From the NCBI GenBank assembly GCA_002067065.1, contig MVPY01000092.1:1-64000 (forward strand): a DNA stretch of 64,000 bases, in the 5' to 3' direction. The DNA is from Methanobacterium sp. PtaB.Bin024 (GTDB lineage: Archaea; Methanobacteriota; Methanobacteria; Methanobacteriales; Methanobacteriaceae). Under the pieces are notes generated by a model. The model was not told the origin of the DNA, ran no database searches, and worked only from the letters and a program-made list of their open reading frames with translations. A program made the translations under genes and the position numbers. Position 1 is the first letter of the stretch, and the number at the start of each line of letters is the position of its first letter. Shown here piece after piece: positions 1-9,076 of the stretch.

Positions 1-98
1 TAAATTAACTCTGAATTTAGGGGTTTTAGAATTTTTTCATTAAATCACGCCAACACCCAAAAACTTTACAACCCCCATTTTTTCAATCTTTCCCAACC

Positions 99-1343
99 TC
101 AAACATGCCTGGTAAATCCCCTGCTAATTATGGTCTTTTCAGCAATATATACTACCTTACGTATTTTAAGAATCTGATCTGGGTTGGTTGATATGGAACT
201 GATACCTGAATCCACCAGCCAGCGTACAATAGCTGGATCTGATCCTGCATGGCCGCAGATGCAGCTTTCAATACCATGCTGGTTGCATTTTTCTATGACC
301 ATTTCAATCATCCGTAAAACTGATGGATGAGTTAAATTGAAATGTTTGGCCACTTTAACTCCCCTACGATCCACTGCCAGGGAACACATGGCCATGTCAC
401 TCATTCCCAGGGTCACAAAATCCATTCCCACATCAATAAGATCGTTCAGAGTAAAAACAGCTGATGGGGTTTCAATGGAGGCTCCTACAGGTACATCACG
501 GTGAGGTCTGATTCCCAACTCGCGCATGATATTTTTGGCTTCACTATATTCAGAAACATCCCGCACAAGAGGTATTTTAACACCCAAATTATCATATCCC
601 TTATCAATTAGTTTGAATATGGCTTCAAACTCTGCCTTGAGGATTTCTGGATTTTGAAGATCTTTATGGATGCCCCTCAAACCCATTAATGGGTTAGCTT
701 CGTCTGGTTCAACGTTTCCACCATCCAAACGTTTCAGTTCATCAGTAGGTATGTCAAATGTGCGGAACCATACCGGTTTAGGGTGAAATGAATCAGCAAT
801 GAGCTCAACAGAATCTGCAATAACTTTACTGAGTTTTCCCTCCTCCAGGAGTACGTTGGGATGTTTCCCAGTGCGGATTATGCTGTCCTCAATTCTTATA
901 GATCCCACACCATCAGCCCAGGGTGCCACCTTCAAGGCAATTTCAGGAATATTAAGGTTAACCTTGATACTGGTTGCAGGATAGTAAAACTCAGAGGAAT
1001 CATGTTTTCCCTCTTTTTCAATGAAACCTTCATAAATGTTACCGGTTTTTCCATCCACTGTTACAATAGTCCCTTCTTCCAGTTTACAAGTTCCATTACC
1101 AGTCCCCACCACACAAGGGACCTTCATCTCCCTGAGAACAATGGCCACATGGCTGGTGAGACCACCATAATCGGTAACCACTCCTCCAGCCCGATAAAGG
1201 TAAGATAACATATCCCTGGAAGCATGGGATAAAACTACTATTTCTCCTCCCTTAAGTTGCAGGAGATCTTCATCTGACTCTACTTTCTTAACCTTACCTA
1301 CACCAATATAAGGACCGGTTCCAATTCCTCTGATAATAATCAT
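99..1343 (-). CDS. PEP-utilising enzyme, phosphohistidine plus PEP/pyruvate barrel domains only
   Basis: The 414-residue protein has a phosphohistidine swivel domain near residues 40-105, with the motif GGLTSHVAIVLRE supplying the phospho-accepting His. A PEP/pyruvate-binding TIM barrel follows at about 200-400 (VTLGMSDMAM, CICGHAGSDP). It therefore resembles the second half of PEP synthase or of PTS enzyme I and lacks the N-terminal ATP-grasp domain. In the family these parts transfer phosphate between His and PEP; a separate ATP-grasp partner would be needed for PEP synthase activity, and none is in the window. No clear ribosome-binding site precedes the ATG. The family call is firm; the exact reaction is not. 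Confidence 0.85.
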   Translation of the reverse strand: MIIIRGIGTGPYIGVGKVKKVESDEDLLQLKGGEIVVLSHASRDMLSYLYRAGGVVTDYGGLTSHVAIVLREMKVPCVVGTGNGTCKLEEGTIVTVDGKTGNIYEGFIEKEGKHDSSEFYYPATSIKVNLNIPEIALKVAPWADGVGSIRIEDSIIRTGKHPNVLLEEGKLSKVIADSVELIADSFHPKPVWFRTFDIPTDELKRLDGGNVEPDEANPLMGLRGIHKDLQNPEILKAEFEAIFKLIDKGYDNLGVKIPLVRDVSEYSEAKNIMRELGIRPHRDVPVGASIETPSAVFTLNDLIDVGMDFVTLGMSDMAMCSLAVDRRGVKVAKHFNLTHPSVLRMIEMVIEKCNQHGIESCICGHAGSDPAIVRWLVDSGISSISTNPDQILKIRKVVYIAEKTIISRGFTRHV

Positions 1344-1433
1344 ATGCTGTATACTTTTGTAATTAATTTCAGAAATAATTTGGGAATTAACCTGAGTATT
1401 ATATTTATAGAGTCTAAAAAAGGTTTAAAAAAA

Positions 1434-3005
1434 TTAATGAGCAAATCTTTCCAGCAACGAAACTAGTTTATTAAATGCTGGTTTAAATGGACCTGATTTA
1501 TTTCCTAATTGATTTATGGCCTTTACATCATTATGTTTAAGGCCTCCAACCAAGATTAAAGCAACCAGATAAACAATTACAGCTAATATCATGACAAATA
1601 GGAAAACAACGTAGTTTAAAGGTATTGATATTAATAAAATACTTTTTGGAATCAGTGAAATTACTCCTCCCATTATTGCTGTTGCTAAAACGATTTTTCC
1701 CAAATCTTTGTATTGTAATTCTACATCAGCTACTTGAAGAGTTTTCCATACTATTGCAACCATTATTAAAAAAGCAGTTATAGAAAGTGAGATTGCAGCA
1801 CCGTTAATTCCATAAATTGGTACTAAATATATACTAACTGCCACATCAAAAATAACTCCCAGGGTTAAAATTGTCATAGGGAGGTAAGGTTTCCCTAATC
1901 CTTGGGCTATGCTGGAAGAAACTGTGTAAATAGTGAAAAACAGCATTCCTATTGCAAGGATCTGTAGTGCGGTTGCTCCATTCATGTAAGCTGGATTAAT
2001 GTAGAGTAATTTCAGTATAGGGGCAGCCAGGATCATAGTCCCCACTGACATTGGGAAAACAATCAGGGCAACATAACGGTATGATTGGTTCACATAGCTG
2101 TGGAGAACATTTCTATTGTTCAAACCTATTGCCTCTGCTGTGGCTGGTAATACTGCAGTGGCTACAGCCATGGAAATTATTAAAGGGAGACGAGCAACTG
2201 GGGTGGCTGCACCATAATAACCTATGTATTGGCTGGCCATGTATGCCCCGACAACATAATTTCCAATTGCATCAAATAATAAAATTTCAGCAAGCCCAGT
2301 TATGAGAACAGGGAATGCGAAAATAAGGAGCGCCTTAGCCAATGCTAATTCCTCTTTTGTGGTGAAAGTTAACTTCACATTTTTAAGGCGCTTGCCTAGT
2401 CCCTTTCGATATAAGTAGTATCCTGCCAGAAGAGAGAAGATAAAACCTATTGAAGTCCCAATAACTGCTCCAGCAACATAAAAACCCAGTAAAATAAGGA
2501 CAATTGCACTGGAGATCATGAATATTTGTTCAAAGGCTTTGGTGATGACAATGTTTCCCATCTGGAAAACACCCTGAAATGCACCCCTGAAAACACCTAC
2601 CAAAATACTGAAAGGAGTTATTAAAGCCACAAGCTTTAAAGGAAGTGCTGCTTCAGGTTTATGGAAGACATTGTATGCTAAAGGATCTGCCAGTAAGAAA
2701 ATTGCTACACTGATAAATAATCCCATTACAATTACGATTTTAATAGAGGTATGAATTACCTGTTTCACCATCTCATCTTCACCTTTCGCAGAATATTCTG
2801 AGACATGTTTAGCAATAGCAGGCGGCATGCCAGCAGCTGCTATTTGAATCAATATCCCCTGCGTAGGAAGGGCTAAATTGAGTATACCAAATCCCGCCGG
2901 ACCTAATAGGAATGCAGTGGCAAATCGGTATAGATATCCCCCAATACGGAATATAAAATACCCAATCATCATTATTAGGCTTCCTCTGGCGATTTTGGAA
3001 CTCAT
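1434..3005 (-). CDS. Flippase of the MATE/MVF polysaccharide-export family
   Basis: About 523 residues with some 14 hydrophobic segments spread over the whole length, beginning with SKIARGSLIMMIGYFIF. The pattern matches Wzx/SpoVB-like oligosaccharide flippases, which move lipid-linked sugars across the cytoplasmic membrane. The likely role is export of a precursor for pseudomurein, surface glycan or N-glycan. A GTG four codons upstream (3017) is possible, but the ATG at 3005 gives the usual short N-terminus. It is a single gene, and no glycosyltransferases lie next to it, so the substrate cannot be named. Confidence 0.85.
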   Translation of the reverse strand: MSSKIARGSLIMMIGYFIFRIGGYLYRFATAFLLGPAGFGILNLALPTQGILIQIAAAGMPPAIAKHVSEYSAKGEDEMVKQVIHTSIKIVIVMGLFISVAIFLLADPLAYNVFHKPEAALPLKLVALITPFSILVGVFRGAFQGVFQMGNIVITKAFEQIFMISSAIVLILLGFYVAGAVIGTSIGFIFSLLAGYYLYRKGLGKRLKNVKLTFTTKEELALAKALLIFAFPVLITGLAEILLFDAIGNYVVGAYMASQYIGYYGAATPVARLPLIISMAVATAVLPATAEAIGLNNRNVLHSYVNQSYRYVALIVFPMSVGTMILAAPILKLLYINPAYMNGATALQILAIGMLFFTIYTVSSSIAQGLGKPYLPMTILTLGVIFDVAVSIYLVPIYGINGAAISLSITAFLIMVAIVWKTLQVADVELQYKDLGKIVLATAIMGGVISLIPKSILLISIPLNYVVFLFVMILAVIVYLVALILVGGLKHNDVKAINQLGNKSGPFKPAFNKLVSLLERFAH

Positions 3006-3344
3006 ATCGATTACCACAGCATAAGTGTTTTCAAATAAAAATTTTCTAGACTTATCTTTCCCATTATGAGAAAATTATTTTTTTTATCTTAGAGATTCAA
3101 TTCACTAATTCCTTATTTATAAAATTAACGTTATTAAACCCCACCATAGACTATGCCATGTCAACGAGAATGAAACTTTTTTTATGATACAGAACTAATG
3201 CTATTTAAAATAAAAAAATTAATTATATACAAATAGTTTTTATCTTGAAAAGAACATCTATTAATGATAAAATCAATGGGATCTACTTTAATTTTAACCA
3301 ATGATTCACAGCTAATATCATATATTACAAGAGGTGTTACTATT

Positions 3345-3797
3345 ATAACTATAATGGCAACTGGAACATTCGATCTAATACATCCTGGTCATGGATATTA
3401 CCTTGAAGAATCAAAAAAGCTGGGAGGGAAAGATGCCCGTCTGGTGGTAGTGGTGGCCAGAGAGTCCACAGTGCGTGCCCGTAAAAGGGTGCCTATTGTA
3501 CCTGAAAAACAGCGCCTGGAAGTGGTTCAGATGCTCAAACCGGTTGATGAAGCCGTGTTGGGAAGCGAAGTTGACATGTTCATCACTGTTGAGAAGATTA
3601 AACCTGATATTATCACAATAGGACCAGATCAGAACTTTGATCTGGATTGGCTGCGGGAAGAACTCGATAAAAGAGGCCTTAAGTCAGAAGTGGTAAAAAT
3701 AAATGGTTATCATCATACTTCCCTAGACAGCTCCTGCAAAATCATTAAAAAGATTAAAGAATCCGATTTTCCATCAGGAAGCCTCAAACATTGCTAA
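3345..3797 (+). CDS. ribL: FAD synthetase-type nucleotidyltransferase (RibL-like)
   Basis: A cytidylyltransferase-fold enzyme with the HxGH signature in TGTFDLIHPGHGYYL and a C-terminal nucleotide site. It matches archaeal RibL, which adenylates FMN to FAD. The start is a problem. The first nearby ATG (3354) leaves only three residues before GTFD, too few for the first beta strand. A ribosome-binding site gaggtg (3331-3336) lies 8 bases before an ATA (3345) and 5 before an ATT (3342), which give natural N-termini. An ATG at 3264 would add 30 residues with no homology. I chose ATA; the family call does not depend on it. Confidence 0.8.
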   Translation: MTIMATGTFDLIHPGHGYYLEESKKLGGKDARLVVVVARESTVRARKRVPIVPEKQRLEVVQMLKPVDEAVLGSEVDMFITVEKIKPDIITIGPDQNFDLDWLREELDKRGLKSEVVKINGYHHTSLDSSCKIIKKIKESDFPSGSLKHC

Positions 3798-3956
3798 TAA
3801 AATCTTCCACTTGTTAATAATCTTTTTTAAGTCAATTCCTTTATGATTTAATTTATTTTAATTTATAATTTTTTATAATTCTAAACTTTTTCTACAATTC
3901 TAATTGAACCATCATACCATTCTATATTGAATCAGCATAGCCCCAGCTAAGGGAAT

Positions 3957-3980
3957 TAAAAAAAAGAAAAAAAAGAAAGG
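3957..3980 (-). terminator. Oligo-T terminator of the wall-hydrolase gene
   Basis: Immediately downstream of the stop codon at 3982 the minus strand reads as two long T runs separated by single C residues (T8-C-T9). Archaeal RNA polymerase terminates at such oligo-T tracts without needing a hairpin. No hairpin is visible here. Confidence 0.6.
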
Positions 3981-3981
3981 G

Positions 3982-6360
3982 TTAGAATGGCAGCTCAGCA
4001 TATCTGCCTTTAAGTGTCCACGAGCTTGTGTCCCAATTTTTAACTGTCCCTAAGGAATTTCGGTAGCTGGTTGCATCCGCAGTATACCATTTCCCATCAA
4101 CGTATATCTCAGCCCATACATGACCATACCAGGCTTTACTGGTAGTAAAGTAACAGTATCCGTGCACATATCTTGTTGGAAGTCCAGCCGCTCTACAAAG
4201 GGCCACGAGTAAATGTGAATGGTCGCAGCAATTTCCACTCTTAGAAGAGAGCGTTTTAACGGCTCCTTTCTGAGTATTGTAGTAATATGAATATTCAAGG
4301 TTGTCTCGCACCCAATTAAAGATGCTTTGGGCCTTTGCGTAGGTGGATGTTGCACCGGAAGTTAACTTATTAGCCAACGCAACTATAGCAGCGTTGGTAA
4401 CCTGGCAGTTGTCAGTTGTTTGCAAGTAAACTTGCAGGCTACTCGGTATCGTAGATGTTGACGAACTACTAGAGCTCGATGACGAACTACTAGAGCTAAT
4501 TACAGTTGTCCATGGTTTCATCACCGCATAGCTGGGTAAGTATGAATTGTTTCCATAGAAAGCCATTACCCTACTGTAGAGGTAGATCAGTGATTCGTAA
4601 CGAATTTTCCCTAGAGTAGTTGACCCATAATTAGGGGCCACGCCATTTGAATCCATGAAGGATTTTATACGGCTGGCCAGATCAAGGTACCCTGCTTTGT
4701 CTAAGTTACCACTGGTCATGCTCTCATAAGGATTGGTGGCTACTGTGGGATTTCCCAACGCTATAGATGTGGTGACTCCATTTTTTAACTGCAATGTGCC
4801 GGTTACGAGTAACTTCAGGAACTGAGGCATGGTGACTTTCACTGATCCCATCAACACATAATTAGGAAGAGTATGATAAGTCTCAACATACGTTTTAACT
4901 CTTCCTGCTGCGTCAATGATGTCAGCAAGGGTGTATTTGGTTGATGAAGTAGTAGTTGTAGTGGTGGTTGTATCTGTGGTACTTGTAGATGTATTGGTAG
5001 TTGTTGTTGTATTAATTACCTGGTTGAAGAAGGCTTTATCCACCAATCCGTATCTAAACAGAGCGTATCCTGATGCTCCGTTGGACATGGCAGATTGTAT
5101 ATCTCCAACAAGTTCAGATGCCGACAGTTCTTCCACGTTACTATCACTCTCGTAAACCTGCAAACCAACCACTACTGGCTTGGTTGAATGTGCAACAATC
5201 CATTGAGTGGTGGTTCCGATCCATGACGTGTCCTTGTTGTAGTTTCCTTTGTAAACCATAGGAACAAGGAAATCAAGGTATTCTGAGAGCGCAGCATAAT
5301 CCTGACCGTAATAATAACCATTAACACTGCACTCCGGCATGAGAGCAGCTGAAAGGGCTATTTTCGGGCTGATGGAATACAATGTTTCATCCACCGTCTT
5401 TACAAAGTTGGTGATGGCATCTGTTCCACCAGAATGCAGGTAAGCAGTTCCAGGATAACGCACGTAATCCAGGTGGATTCCGTCAATATCGTAGTCTGTG
5501 GCGAGTTTTGCAATATATTTTACCAGTGCATCGTTGAAACTTGTGTCTGTTGATGTAACAGTCGTTGTCGTGTAATAAGTGCTGGTTTTGTAGCTGTAGG
5601 TATAGTAATATTTCCAGGTATATTTCCAACTATATTTCCAGTAGGATTTCCAGTAGGATTTCCAGTAATATTTCCAAACCCCACGAGATTTATACCAGGA
5701 TTTATACCAGGATTTATACCAGACCTTATACCAGCTTTTATACCAGCTTTTATACCAGTTTTTAGTGGCTACTTTCACTGTTTTGGTGTAGGGTACCTTT
5801 ACCGTGGTGGTGGTAACCTCCCCTAGAGGATCAACCCAATTTCCATCTTCATCTATGAAGCAGGAAACCCAGGCATGTACCCTTATTCCAGTTCCATTTA
5901 AGGTACTTAGTATGGCTGTCAGGACAGTATCATAATTTGGTGAAGAGAAGCGATTGGTCTTAACGAATACATCCGTTATTCCGGCATTTAACAATTCGGT
6001 AAGATTCACACTTGAAGCTTCATCCGCACTGATCCATAATGCGTGGACATTTTGGTATCCATCTGATGCTGCCGCAGTGTCATTTTGAATAGTTTCTGTT
6101 TCATTACTGTCTTCGGATGAACTATTCTCGGTGTTATTGTAAGTTTCTGCTGTCTGGTTTTCTTGTTGATTAGTATCTGTATCATTAACCACCGTAGTGG
6201 TTGTATTTTGAATAGTGGATGAGTTGGTGTTGTTTTCTACTATTTCACTGACATTGGTTGTGTTCGTGAAATTTTCTGTTACGGACTGGTTTGGGGTGGC
6301 ATAGTTTATACTAGGGGCCAGCATTGCAACTCCAATTAGGAGCAGCATAGCTAGCAGCAT
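3982..6360 (-). CDS. Secreted pseudomurein-bound hydrolase: glycosidase-like barrel, wall-binding repeats, endoisopeptidase-like C-terminus
   Basis: The order is signal peptide (residues 1-21), an Asn/Thr-rich stalk (25-100), a GH-like barrel (104-450; HALWISADEAS, DGIHLDYVRYP), a Thr linker, two pseudomurein-binding repeats (about 480-530 and 570-630), a Ser run, and a C-terminal transglutaminase-like domain. That last domain carries a Cys-His-Asp set (GNCCDHSH, WYGHVWAE, TADATS), as in the C71 pseudomurein endoisopeptidases PeiW and PeiP. The probable job is remodelling of the host's own wall. Residues 201-257 are an extreme Trp/Tyr/Lys repeat inside the barrel. A GAGGGGG ribosome site sits 7 bases before an in-frame CTG (6372) that would add Lys to the signal peptide, so the true start may be 6372. 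Confidence 0.85.
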   Translation of the reverse strand: MLLAMLLLIGVAMLAPSINYATPNQSVTENFTNTTNVSEIVENNTNSSTIQNTTTTVVNDTDTNQQENQTAETYNNTENSSSEDSNETETIQNDTAAASDGYQNVHALWISADEASSVNLTELLNAGITDVFVKTNRFSSPNYDTVLTAILSTLNGTGIRVHAWVSCFIDEDGNWVDPLGEVTTTTVKVPYTKTVKVATKNWYKSWYKSWYKVWYKSWYKSWYKSRGVWKYYWKSYWKSYWKYSWKYTWKYYYTYSYKTSTYYTTTTVTSTDTSFNDALVKYIAKLATDYDIDGIHLDYVRYPGTAYLHSGGTDAITNFVKTVDETLYSISPKIALSAALMPECSVNGYYYGQDYAALSEYLDFLVPMVYKGNYNKDTSWIGTTTQWIVAHSTKPVVVGLQVYESDSNVEELSASELVGDIQSAMSNGASGYALFRYGLVDKAFFNQVINTTTTTNTSTSTTDTTTTTTTTSSTKYTLADIIDAAGRVKTYVETYHTLPNYVLMGSVKVTMPQFLKLLVTGTLQLKNGVTTSIALGNPTVATNPYESMTSGNLDKAGYLDLASRIKSFMDSNGVAPNYGSTTLGKIRYESLIYLYSRVMAFYGNNSYLPSYAVMKPWTTVISSSSSSSSSSSSSTSTIPSSLQVYLQTTDNCQVTNAAIVALANKLTSGATSTYAKAQSIFNWVRDNLEYSYYYNTQKGAVKTLSSKSGNCCDHSHLLVALCRAAGLPTRYVHGYCYFTTSKAWYGHVWAEIYVDGKWYTADATSYRNSLGTVKNWDTSSWTLKGRYAELPF

Positions 6361-6548
6361 TTGTTGCTTCAGTAGTATGCCCCCTCATTGTCTGCATGTC
6401 AGTTGAACACAGATAGATGTTCCTGACACATTAAGATCGTCCTTTTGACCATATAAATGTTTTCATAGACTTCTAGCAAAAAAAACCTTTGAATAATCTT
6501 TTTTAGACAAAAAACCCCTAAAATATGGATTTTTCATGATGATTCACG

Positions 6549-6639
6549 GTGATGATATCTTATTACTAACAACTCCACCACCGAACTGGTGTTACACTAT
6601 ACCTGGAAAGATTTCAAGTTAAGATGTGAATATCATCAC
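6549..6639. ncRNA. Candidate structured element closed by a 10-bp inverted repeat
   Basis: GTGATGATAT (6549-6558) is perfectly complementary to ATATCATCAC (6630-6639), with a small CACC/GGTG hairpin between them. It lies in a 680-base gap between divergent genes, too far from either start to be an ordinary ribosome-site hairpin. It could be a small RNA or a pair of operator half-sites; sequence alone cannot decide. Confidence 0.25.
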
Positions 6640-6795
6640 ATACTAAAACTCCACTTGGATTTGGGTCTAACTTTTTTATCTATTTTAAGAAAGATAATAG
6701 TATGAATTAGTAAACATTTGGTTAAAAATTAAGAAGTCTTCGATCAAAATTATAGTAAAATTAATGTAAAATTGATAGATTTAAAAAAAATTGTC

Positions 6796-6819
6796 AAGAC
6801 CCTGCACTTAGAGGGTCTT
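6796..6819. terminator. Perfect 8-bp hairpin in the gap upstream of thiN
   Basis: AAGACCCT (6796-6803) pairs with AGGGTCTT (6812-6819) around an 8-base loop, and the 3' arm runs into TTTACACATTTT on the plus strand. It may end a short transcript from the preceding 250 bases, or act in the thiN leader. The rest of 6361-7038 is AT-rich and holds no gene that I can recognise. Confidence 0.35.
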
Positions 6820-7038
6820 TTACACATTTTCAATATTTGATCTGGATAAAATAAATAGACGAGAATATCGAAAAAAGTTTAAGACATCTAATAAGTATCA
6901 ATAGGCTTAAATTATCAGTTTTTATAACTAAGATTAATATGTTGATTAATGGACTTAAGAAAAGTTAAGATGGATTTTTTAGGTAGGAATATTTAGTATA
7001 CCAAAACTTATATTCAACTGGATTTAAAATCTTCTTGT

Positions 7039-7593
7039 ATGATTGTAGAGAAGCTTGAGATGGCTGTTAAGATTCTGGAACAGTCCCCTGAATTTGCAGA
7101 AATAATCCCAGAAGTCCGTAGCAACATTGTAATGGCCCGAAAAAACGCCCAGACAATACAAGATGTTGCAGGAATACCTGGAAGAATAACTACTGTTAAT
7201 GGTTTGCCCAAAGCCGTTGCCCAACCAGATTATGGTGCTTCCTCCCATATGGCTCGCCTGGTTTTAAGTATGATGAAACATGACCCAAAGAAGCGCAGCG
7301 CTCTTAACATAAAATACCATCCCCATCTGGTAGAAATTTGTAAAAAACTGGGTTTAATAGTTTCCAGCTATGACCGCAACCAGGAACCTGAAGATGTCAA
7401 AATTAAAGAGGGTAATAGTATGTCATGGGGTGTTGAAATGGCATTGGCAAGTTGTGGGACGATTCCGGATGTTATATATCACACTGGTGGTTGGGGGAAG
7501 GAGCCTATGATTGTACTGGTGGGAAAGAATCCAGAAGAAGTGGCTCAGATGGCCGTGTGTTTGGCTAAACTTTTTCTAACTTCAAAAAAGTGA
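7039..7593 (+). CDS. thiN: Stand-alone ThiN-type thiamine-phosphate synthase domain
   Basis: The 184-residue protein matches the ThiN domain usually fused to the C-terminus of ThiD or to ThiR regulators (ALNIKYHPHLVEICKKLG, then SWGVEMAL, then HTGGWGKEPM). ThiN joins the hydroxymethylpyrimidine and thiazole phosphates to form thiamine phosphate. Here it stands alone, without an HTH or kinase domain. No ribosome-binding site precedes the ATG, so translation may be leaderless. No other thiamine gene lies beside it. A ligand-sensing role, as in ThiR, is the main alternative. Confidence 0.8.
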   Translation: MIVEKLEMAVKILEQSPEFAEIIPEVRSNIVMARKNAQTIQDVAGIPGRITTVNGLPKAVAQPDYGASSHMARLVLSMMKHDPKKRSALNIKYHPHLVEICKKLGLIVSSYDRNQEPEDVKIKEGNSMSWGVEMALASCGTIPDVIYHTGGWGKEPMIVLVGKNPEEVAQMAVCLAKLFLTSKK

Positions 7594-7909
7594 AACGATA
7601 CCATATAAATTAATTTCAGATAAAATCAACAACAATTTTATATCCACTACTTACTTAAGTATTTACTAACTACTGTAGGTTCAGATGATGATTTTCACTT
7701 ACAAAGGGAATACTAAAAAATTAAAGAGAATATACTTAATAACAAGATAAGAATTAAAGAATGAAAAATTAAAAAGATGAAAAAACTAATATTAATCTAG
7801 TAAGCTTTAATCTAGTAAGCTGAAATATGATGTAACTATTAACTTAATAAAATCATTAATGATAGAATAACTTTTTTACTAGAAATTCACTAAAACATTG
7901 AGGGATAAA

Positions 7910-8914
7910 ATGCATTATAAAATGTATGAAGAGATGATGGAACAGCCTCGATCTTTAAAAGACACCCTTGAGATGGAAAAATCTCACATGGAACAGATAA
8001 GTGAGAAATTCAGAGAATTTGATAAAATATATTTGGTAGGGTGTGGTAGTTCCCTATCAACATGTTTTTCAGCTATTGATGCTATGAAAATGGTTTCTAA
8101 CCGTAACTTGGAAGTTTTCACAGGTTATGAGTTTTTTTACCATAAAAAACTAGAAGAGAAAAATTCAGGTGTGATTTTAACCTCTCAGTCTGGAGAAACA
8201 GCCGACACCCTGGCTGCCCTTAAAAAAGCTCAGGATAAGGACATGTACACCGTATCCATCGTCAATGAAGGGGAAAGCACCATGATGAATGAGTCTGATG
8301 ATGCCATCCTAACCAGATGTGAAAGGGAAACTGCTATACTAGGTACCAAAACCTATATGACCCAGTTAATGAGTCTTTACCAGATATTGTTCAGCTTGGA
8401 AGACTCTCCTGATGCCAAGAATGTTCTTAACGACCTGGGAAAAATTCCCTCAATCACTGAAGACCTTCTTAAGAAAACTGAAAATGAAAATAAAATTTTA
8501 GCCAAAAAATATGCAGATTATGATATATTTTATGCCATGGGAAGTGGTCCTAACTACGGACTGGCATATAAACTGGCCATGACCATGTTCATGGAAGGGG
8601 CTCTTAAACATTCCTGCCCCCTTTACTCAGGAGAATTCCGCCATGGTCTCATCGAAAGAGTGGAAAAAAACATTCCTGTGGTCTTTCTGGATGCAGGCTA
8701 CCCTGGAGATGAATTAACCAATAAATCAATAGAATTCTCCAATAAAATCGGTGTAGAAAGCATAGTATATCGAATGCAAGATTATGCTAAGGTTGATCCA
8801 CTTCTATCGCCATTTATATTGGTGGTGCCGCTGGAATGGTTGATTTATTATCTGGCCCACTACAATGGAGAAGATCCAGGCAGCACCAGGCATATTGGAA
8901 AGGTTAGGTACTGA
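7910..8914 (+). CDS. Double-SIS-domain sugar-phosphate isomerase/deaminase-like protein
   Basis: About 334 residues with two SIS domains. The first has LVGCGSSLSTC, with the Ser/Thr phosphosugar loop TSQSGETADT, and the second has AMGSGPNYGLA and EFRHGLIE. The arrangement equals the isomerase half of GlmS, without the glutaminase half, and also resembles FrlB and AgaS. The substrate is probably a hexosamine or ketosamine phosphate. The start is the ATG at 7910, preceded by GAGG (7900-7903) at 6 bases. The 316-base gap upstream is AT-rich, with a two-copy 14-bp repeat near 7794-7821 and nothing else that I recognise. Confidence 0.8.
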   Translation: MHYKMYEEMMEQPRSLKDTLEMEKSHMEQISEKFREFDKIYLVGCGSSLSTCFSAIDAMKMVSNRNLEVFTGYEFFYHKKLEEKNSGVILTSQSGETADTLAALKKAQDKDMYTVSIVNEGESTMMNESDDAILTRCERETAILGTKTYMTQLMSLYQILFSLEDSPDAKNVLNDLGKIPSITEDLLKKTENENKILAKKYADYDIFYAMGSGPNYGLAYKLAMTMFMEGALKHSCPLYSGEFRHGLIERVEKNIPVVFLDAGYPGDELTNKSIEFSNKIGVESIVYRMQDYAKVDPLLSPFILVVPLEWLIYYLAHYNGEDPGSTRHIGKVRY

Positions 8915-8960
8915 ATTTCTTTTTTACCCATATTTTTCATATTTTTTGGTAAATGAAAAT

Positions 8961-9023
8961 GAAACTAATTACAAAATGAATGAAACTAACTATAAAATGA
9001 ATGAAACTAACTATAAAATGAAT
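8961..9023. repeat. Three tandem 21-bp units
   Basis: Units start at 8961, 8982 and 9003, each close to gaaactaactataaaatgaa plus one base; the first differs at two positions. They sit between the convergent SIS and Hsp20 genes. Confidence 0.85.
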
Positions 9024-9076
9024 ATTTAATCTTTAAAAAAAGTTGAATTATCTGAGAACAGTTGATGCTCTCAGAT

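Noticed and set aside
861..1208. 115-codon plus-strand frame inside the PEP-utilising enzyme gene
   Set aside because: It lies fully antisense to a well-supported gene and shows no recognisable domain.
5565..5765. Plus-strand open frame with repeated IYTR/YTSF-like peptides
   Set aside because: It is the antisense shadow of the Trp/Tyr/Lys repeat in the wall hydrolase, with no ribosome site of its own.
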